In this document: piece by piece, positions 59,393 through 64,000 of the stretch
How the letters are laid out: each line of letters opens with the position of its first letter
Position numbering within the stretch: position 1 is the stretch's first letter
From: Caulobacter hibisci
GTDB taxonomy: Bacteria; Pseudomonadota; Alphaproteobacteria; Caulobacterales; Caulobacteraceae
Assembly: GCF_016135805.1 (NCBI RefSeq)
Contig: NZ_JADWOX010000006.1
Span: 124,001 to 188,000, forward strand
Length of the DNA stretch: 64,000 nucleotides
Reading direction: 5' to 3'
Program-made: the position numbers and the translations under genes
Notes under the pieces: model-generated
Databases searched by the model: none
Told to the model about the DNA's origin: nothing
What the model saw: the letters and a program-made list of their open reading frames with translations, nothing else

Positions 59393-60055
59393 ATGACCTA
59401 CGCTTTGGCCGAGGGCGTCACCTACTGCATCGCCGAAGGCCGGGGCGTGGCCCTGGATCTTGCTCGCGATCGCTATCTTGGCCTCACCGCCGGCCAGACC
59501 GAGGCCCTCGCGGTTCTGACAAGCGGGCCGGAGACGGTGAACCACGTCTCCGCGTTGAGGAGTCTGGTCGCCCAAGGCTTGCTGGTCGAGCGCGAGGAAC
59601 CAGATCCTCCCTTGCCCTGCCAGTATCTGCGGCCCTCGCGCAGCCTGAGCGAGGAAGCGCACGGCCGTTCGGGCGCGACGGCCCAGGACCTCATAGATGC
59701 GGCGCTCGCTCTGGCTTCAACCTGGCTGTTGCTCAGGACGCGCCCCTTAGCCGAAATCGTCGCGCGGCGCAGACGCCGTAGACGGCGGGGACGTGGCGGA
59801 GACGCTGCAGCGGTCGTCGAGAACCTGGCGCGCCGCTTCCTAGCGGTTCGCGGCCTGACGCCGCTGGCTTCGGTCTGTCTGCTGGATTCACTGGCGCTTG
59901 CGGACTTTCTGGCCCGACGGGGGAGCGACGCGGATGTGGTCTTCGCCGTCGGAGTAGGACCCTTCGAGGCTCACGCCTGGGTCCAGGCGGGCGATTGCGC
60001 CCTCAACGAGACGGTGCACCGGGCGGCCATGCTCACACCGATCCTGGTGACCTGA
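59393..60055 (+). CDS. Lasso peptide B protein: RRE (PqqD-like) fused to leader peptidase
   Basis: A 220-residue fusion. Residues 1-85 are the RiPP recognition element that binds the leader (YCIAEGRGVALDLARDRYLG then LTAGQTEALAVL). Residues 95-220 are a transglutaminase-like cysteine protease that cuts after the leader Lys. The catalytic Cys162 is in ASVCLLDSLALADF, His194 in FEAHAWVQ, and a nearby Asp (Asp201) completes the triad. The Arg-rich stretch (about 125-134) is unusual and may be a linker. Many alphaproteobacteria encode B as one fused protein, as here. The stop overlaps the C gene start (TGATG). Confidence 0.93.
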   Translation: MTYALAEGVTYCIAEGRGVALDLARDRYLGLTAGQTEALAVLTSGPETVNHVSALRSLVAQGLLVEREEPDPPLPCQYLRPSRSLSEEAHGRSGATAQDLIDAALALASTWLLLRTRPLAEIVARRRRRRRRGRGGDAAAVVENLARRFLAVRGLTPLASVCLLDSLALADFLARRGSDADVVFAVGVGPFEAHAWVQAGDCALNETVHRAAMLTPILVT

Positions 60056-61785
60056 TGACCTATCTTTTCGCCCATTGGCGCGGGGCGACGCCTGCTCGCC
60101 TCATCGAGGCGATCAAGGCCGGCGGCCTGACCAAGACCCTGGCTCTATGCGCCCAGGGCCGACAGTGGGCGGCCTTCGCCTCGGCCGAAGCCGTCGTCTT
60201 GCCCGAGGGCGGCGGCGTGATCTTCGGGGTGCTCTTCACGCGAGAGCCCTCGCCCAGGCGTGTCGGTGATCAGGCGGATTTCACCGCACCGGCCCTGCGA
60301 TCGCGCCAACGGTTGGCGAGCGACTACTGGGGGCGCTATGTCGCCGTCTTGGTCGAGGCGGAGCCCGACCTCGTCAGCGTCTCGCGCGACCCCTCGGGTC
60401 AGACACCGTGCCTGCACGCCGTGATCGACGACGTCGACTATGTCTTCTCCCACCCTGGCCTCGTGGTCGATCTTGGGCTCCTTGCTCCGCGCGTCGATTG
60501 GCGCCAGCTGGCCCACCATATAGCCTATCGCGGCGCCCGGACGCTCCGCACGGCTCTTGTCGGCGTGGACGAGCTGCCGCCGGGCGACACGCTGGTTCTG
60601 TCGGGCCGGGGTCGCACGTCGGCCGCCTTCTGGCGCCCGCGCGACTTTGTCGGCGTTGACCGGCATTTGGGCGACGACGAGGCCGCGCCACGCCTGTTCG
60701 CCGAAGTCGAGCGAACTGTCGCCGCCCTGGCCTCGGCCGAAGGCGCGATCGTTCTTGAGCTCTCCGGAGGTTTGGATTCCTCCATCGTGGCCCTGGCGTT
60801 GCGCGGTCGCTCGAACGTCCACGCTGTCAACGTGACGACCGAAGGACCCGAAGGCGACGAGCGTCGCTATGCACGCCAGGTTTCCGCCACGGCCGGCTTG
60901 CCGATGGTCGAGCTCGGTCTGACGGCCAGCGACATCGATTTCGAGGCGCCGCCGCGCGTTCGCCTGGCTCGGCCGGGGCGCTCGACGGTGCTGCAATCGG
61001 TCGATGCGGCCTTCCTGCGCGAAGGACGAGCGCGGGGCGCGACGGCGTTCTTCAACGGCGCCGGCGGCGACAGCGTCCTCGGATATTTCAATTCCGCCGC
61101 GCCCGTCGTTGATCGCCTACGCGTCGAAGGGCTTGGCCCAGGCCTTGCGACGACCGTACTGGACATCGCCGCCCTGACCGGCGCGACGGCGTGGACAGTC
61201 GCCAGGCTGGCGCTTCGCATCAGCCTGCAAAGGCCGGCCGCTCGCGGCGCCTCGCCAGACCTCGAACACCTGTCGCCGGCGTTTTGGGACTTGGAGCCGC
61301 CGGCTCGGCCCTGGCTCGAGGGGCTCGAACAGGCCACGCCCGGCCGCCGTCGGCATGTCGAGGCGGTGCTGGGCATCCACGGCCACCTGGACGGGCTCGA
61401 CAGGAGCCTCGCGGGCAGGATCATTTCACCGCACGTCGCTCAGCCCGTCCTTGAGCTGGCCTTGCGCATCCCGACCTGGCTCAGCGTCGCAGGCGGTCGC
61501 GATCGAGCCGTCGCCCGACAGGCCTATGCCGCTCTGCTGCCGTCCGATGTCTTCAACCGCCGCTCGAAGGGACGCATCAACCGCTTCATCGCCCAAGCCT
61601 ATCAGTCCAACTTGCCGGTGATTAAGCGCGTGCTCTTCAACGGGAGACTGGCTGAGCAAGGCGTGCTGGACCTAGAAGCCGTGGGCCGCACCATGAGCGG
61701 CCCCGTCGAAATGGATGACGCCCGGTTCATGAGCATCGTGCGGCTTGTCGATGTCGAGCTTTGGGCGCGCTCCTGGACCGGCTAG
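60055..61785 (+). CDS. Lasso peptide C protein: macrolactam synthetase (asparagine-synthetase-like)
   Basis: A 576-residue enzyme that adenylates the Glu8 side chain and joins it to the amino group of Gly1. An N-terminal glutaminase-like domain (1-200) lacks the usual Cys2, as in lasso enzymes, so it does not use glutamine. The pyrophosphate-binding motif SGGLDSS is at 237-243, and NGAGGDSVLGYFNSA and RSKGRINRF are further ATP-pocket motifs. The ATG overlaps the B stop (ATGA). Its TAG stop interlocks with that of the convergent isopeptidase gene (shared CTAG). Confidence 0.93.
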   Translation: MTYLFAHWRGATPARLIEAIKAGGLTKTLALCAQGRQWAAFASAEAVVLPEGGGVIFGVLFTREPSPRRVGDQADFTAPALRSRQRLASDYWGRYVAVLVEAEPDLVSVSRDPSGQTPCLHAVIDDVDYVFSHPGLVVDLGLLAPRVDWRQLAHHIAYRGARTLRTALVGVDELPPGDTLVLSGRGRTSAAFWRPRDFVGVDRHLGDDEAAPRLFAEVERTVAALASAEGAIVLELSGGLDSSIVALALRGRSNVHAVNVTTEGPEGDERRYARQVSATAGLPMVELGLTASDIDFEAPPRVRLARPGRSTVLQSVDAAFLREGRARGATAFFNGAGGDSVLGYFNSAAPVVDRLRVEGLGPGLATTVLDIAALTGATAWTVARLALRISLQRPAARGASPDLEHLSPAFWDLEPPARPWLEGLEQATPGRRRHVEAVLGIHGHLDGLDRSLAGRIISPHVAQPVLELALRIPTWLSVAGGRDRAVARQAYAALLPSDVFNRRSKGRINRFIAQAYQSNLPVIKRVLFNGRLAEQGVLDLEAVGRTMSGPVEMDDARFMSIVRLVDVELWARSWTG

Positions 61786-63770
61786 GGCTGGGCCGACGAC
61801 GTTTGGCGTGCTCGCATAGACCACCAGCGCTCATATTGCTCGACCTTGGCTGGATCGGGATCGACCTGATCCTGAAGCCAGAATCGAAACCAGTCGAGAT
61901 TGCGTTGGTAGACCGACAGACGGTGACGGGGTTGGGTCTTCAGATGCGGCTCCTCGGGATAGACATAGAGCTCCACCGGCGTGGTTGAGTTGGACAGTCG
62001 CGCGAAGAGCTCGAAACTCAGGCGGTACTCCTGTTCTGGCAGTTGCATCAGCAAGGGCGCTCGGATCCTCGCCGCGTTCAGGGCTGGCGAGATGAGACGC
62101 CAGCGCTCGGGGGTCTCTTCCGGCGCGCCCAGGCCCCAACTGCGCCTGAGCACGGCGTGGTTGTCGCGGCCCGCCGCACCGTGAAGCCAGTAGTAGGCCG
62201 GTTCCATCTGGGTTGAAGCGATCGATGCTGCGGCAAGCAGGTTGCTGTTCATGGCCGTCCAGGTCGTGACCTCGCTGCCGAAGCTGAAGCCGCCCATCCC
62301 GACCTTGTCGCCGTCGACGAGGCCTTGGCTGGCGAGCAGGTCGATGGCGGCCGAGACCGCCGACAAGCCGGTGCGATAGTCAGAGACCGGATCGTGGTTA
62401 CTTTCGGACTGGTAGGCCTTGTTGACGCAGAGTGTCGCGATCCCGGCCTGCGCCATGGCCGCAAGCGGGAACTCGTCACCGAAGCCTCCGCGCAGGAAGC
62501 CCTCGCACACATAGTAGGTGACGAAGAGCGGGCCGCGGCGCGGTGGGCCGGGCGGCGACATCAGCCAGCCGGAGAAGGTCCGTCCGTCGGCATCGCGCCA
62601 TTCGAGCAAACGCACCGGAGGCCTAGCGGTAGCCTCCAGCACGGCGTTGGGCGCGGCGAGTACACGTGGCTCGCGATCCCCGCCCAGAGCGATGAGAAGG
62701 AGTTTGGGCGGGGTTGAGGGGGCGGCGACGACGCAGACAGCCGCGACGTGGGTCAGGGCGCAGGGCGTGGCGGCCGCGCCGGCTGGACCGCCGCCGCCCA
62801 CCAGCCCCTCCGCGCGTGTCAAAGTGCGCAGCGCGCCGGACGCCGGGCGCCAGGCAACCAGCCATTGTCGGCGGGCCGCATCGCCCAGCGTCAGGATGAC
62901 CTCGTCAGCGCCGGGACGCCACGCCAGGCTCTTGACCAGAGCGCAGGGCTCGCCGAAGCAGTTCGCCGTCTGGCCTGATGGACGCTCGACCCGGACACCG
63001 CGGCGCTCGTCTTGGACGATCAGGGCGAGGCCGTGACCGTCCGGCGACCGCGCTCCGACGGGTTGCAACTGAGGCGACGCTGGCGCGTCCATCGGAGCAG
63101 CCGCGCCGGGAACCGCCAGGGAGACCGCCTTGCGTACGGTCGGCGTGGCGGCCAGCAGGCCCTGGCGTCGAAACCACGCGCCCGTCAGCCGCTGCGCCGA
63201 GAGGCGACCGTTGATCTCGCCGGCGGCGAACAGGCTCTGAGCCGGGTCGATCGAGGCGTCGATGCGGACGCCTTGGTCTTTCTGGCGTTGCTCCTCGGCC
63301 TCGATGGCCGTCCGACTGGGACCGACCGAAAAGGTCAGGCGCGCGCCGCTGTCGGCGAGCGCCAACTCGCTGACGTCTCCCGCTTCAGCGGTTAGGGGCC
63401 GCGCGCCGTCCCGAAGATCGACCGCCCAGGCCTGAACGCCCTCGCCGATCCGGGCCCGGATGTAGAAGGTCCGGCTGTCGGACGACCACAGCGGCGGTTC
63501 CGCCGGCAGCGTGCCGGCATAGGTCCAAAGGGCCTTGCCGCCATCGGCGACCCGGCGCGGGGGCGTGTCCCGGTCGAGTTCGGCCACCCACCAGGACAGC
63601 TCGGTCACGTTGCGGGCGAGCGACGGCTGCTCTTGGCGGAAGGCTACCCAGCGGCCATCTGGTGAGATCGCGAGGCTGGAAATGTCGACGACCTCGACCA
63701 GCTGGTCGAGCGTCGGCGGCGCAGCTGCGATCACGCTCGCGGCCGCCGCCAGGACGGCGAGGCTCACCAT
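61782..63770 (-). CDS. Lasso peptide isopeptidase (prolyl-oligopeptidase family)
   Basis: A 662-residue hydrolase with a signal peptide (MVSLAVLAAAASVIAAA). A beta-propeller (about 35-380) precedes an alpha/beta hydrolase domain. The nucleophile is Ser496 in GFSFGS; Glu579 in LPEQEYR and His609 in PEEPHLKTQP complete the triad. The Ser-to-Glu gap of 83 residues equals that of the astexin isopeptidase AtxE2, which uses Glu rather than Asp. These enzymes cut the isopeptide bond of their own lasso peptides in the periplasm. The start at 63770 follows from the signal peptide. The gene overlaps the TonB receptor stop by seven bases. Confidence 0.92.
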   Translation of the reverse strand: MVSLAVLAAAASVIAAAPPTLDQLVEVVDISSLAISPDGRWVAFRQEQPSLARNVTELSWWVAELDRDTPPRRVADGGKALWTYAGTLPAEPPLWSSDSRTFYIRARIGEGVQAWAVDLRDGARPLTAEAGDVSELALADSGARLTFSVGPSRTAIEAEEQRQKDQGVRIDASIDPAQSLFAAGEINGRLSAQRLTGAWFRRQGLLAATPTVRKAVSLAVPGAAAPMDAPASPQLQPVGARSPDGHGLALIVQDERRGVRVERPSGQTANCFGEPCALVKSLAWRPGADEVILTLGDAARRQWLVAWRPASGALRTLTRAEGLVGGGGPAGAAATPCALTHVAAVCVVAAPSTPPKLLLIALGGDREPRVLAAPNAVLEATARPPVRLLEWRDADGRTFSGWLMSPPGPPRRGPLFVTYYVCEGFLRGGFGDEFPLAAMAQAGIATLCVNKAYQSESNHDPVSDYRTGLSAVSAAIDLLASQGLVDGDKVGMGGFSFGSEVTTWTAMNSNLLAAASIASTQMEPAYYWLHGAAGRDNHAVLRRSWGLGAPEETPERWRLISPALNAARIRAPLLMQLPEQEYRLSFELFARLSNSTTPVELYVYPEEPHLKTQPRHRLSVYQRNLDWFRFWLQDQVDPDPAKVEQYERWWSMRARQTSSAQP

Positions 63771-64000
63771 GCCTTGGTCAACTGCACGGCCACCGAGCGG
63801 CCAATGGGACTGGCGTTGTCGCTGTCGAAGCCGATCCCAGAGGTCGAGGTCTTCATGTTGGCGTAGGGCGGATCCTTGTCGAAGAGGTTGGAGAGCGCCA
63901 GGCTCGCCCGCAGGCCGGCCATTCGCCCCGTCTCGAAGCGGTATCCGAGATTTAGGTCGACGGTCGTCCAAGCGTCGATGTGCTCGTTCGGGGTGACCGT
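63764..64000 (-). CDS. TonB-dependent receptor, C-terminal end (partial)
   Basis: Only the last 78 residues are in the window; the gene continues past the right edge. The C-terminal barrel strands (LNLGYRFETGRMAG, ASLALSNLFDKDPPYAN, NASPIGRSVAVQLTKAW) and the final aromatic residue are typical of outer-membrane TonB-dependent receptors. In alphaproteobacterial lasso clusters the receptor next to the isopeptidase is thought to import the peptide. The stop overlaps the isopeptidase start, so the two form an operon. Confidence 0.88.
   Translation of the reverse strand, partial: TVTPNEHIDAWTTVDLNLGYRFETGRMAGLRASLALSNLFDKDPPYANMKTSTSGIGFDSDNASPIGRSVAVQLTKAW

Noticed and set aside
1-64000. CRISPR array, rRNA or tRNA gene
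   Set aside because: No regularly spaced short repeats, rRNA segments or cloverleaf with a T-loop were seen while reading the sequence; a tRNA search program would be needed to exclude a divergent tRNA.

Overview
The window is GC-rich, densely coded DNA from an alphaproteobacterium, most likely Caulobacter or a close relative. The clues are HWE-type kinases, an alphaproteobacterial direct-repeat LexA box (GTTC-N7-GTTC) before an imuA-imuB-dnaE2 cassette, a RepC-type replication initiator, a P-type (Trb) secretion operon, and a lasso-peptide cluster of the caulonodin/astexin kind with its own isopeptidase and TonB receptor. RepC, the trb operon and the ParB/helicase/RadC block suggest a plasmid or an integrated conjugative element. 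The window alone cannot decide between these.

Layout. 1-7.6 kb: a bacteriophytochrome (cut by the left edge) with its heme oxygenase, a divergent Crp/Fnr regulator, three small membrane proteins and a GGDEF-EAL protein. 7.6-9.2 kb: a low-GC patch and a frameshifted pseudogene. 9.2-13.1 kb: tesA divergent from ybbA-ybbP, as in E. coli. 13.1-16.8 kb: gene-poor, decayed DNA with a 16-bp stem-loop and a broken DUF2786-like gene, ending in a RES/Xre toxin-antitoxin pair. 16.9-20.9 kb: a large hybrid sensor kinase broken by one frameshift. 21-29 kb: small hypotheticals, MarC, an ATP-grasp/glutaminase fusion overlapping a DedA gene, and a second HWE kinase. 29-35 kb: an SOS block, with an SRAP (YedK) gene facing away from imuA-imuB-dnaE2 and a LexA box between. 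35-38.4 kb: Xre, TetR and LuxR-type regulators and a membrane protein.

38.8-47.6 kb is a trb operon (trbC, D, E, a small membrane ORF, J, K-like, L, F, G, I). No VirB11 ATPase, coupling protein or relaxase is in view, and trbI is split by a one-base frame change. 47.7-49.4 kb has a small possible RHH protein and repC; the leader of repC carries an antisense promoter and terminator that look like a repABC-type counter-transcribed RNA. 49.8-58.1 kb is a coupled block of a Toprim protein, a large ParB-family protein, a 1413-residue methyltransferase/strawberry-notch helicase, and RadC. Such proteins are known from conjugative elements and phages.

58.2-64 kb is a lasso peptide locus: a GntR regulator, two 44-residue precursors with near-identical leaders, a fused RRE/leader peptidase (B), a macrolactam synthetase (C) and, convergent, an isopeptidase and the end of a TonB-dependent receptor. 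Both cores begin with Gly and have Glu at position 8, which predicts two related eight-residue-ring lasso peptides.
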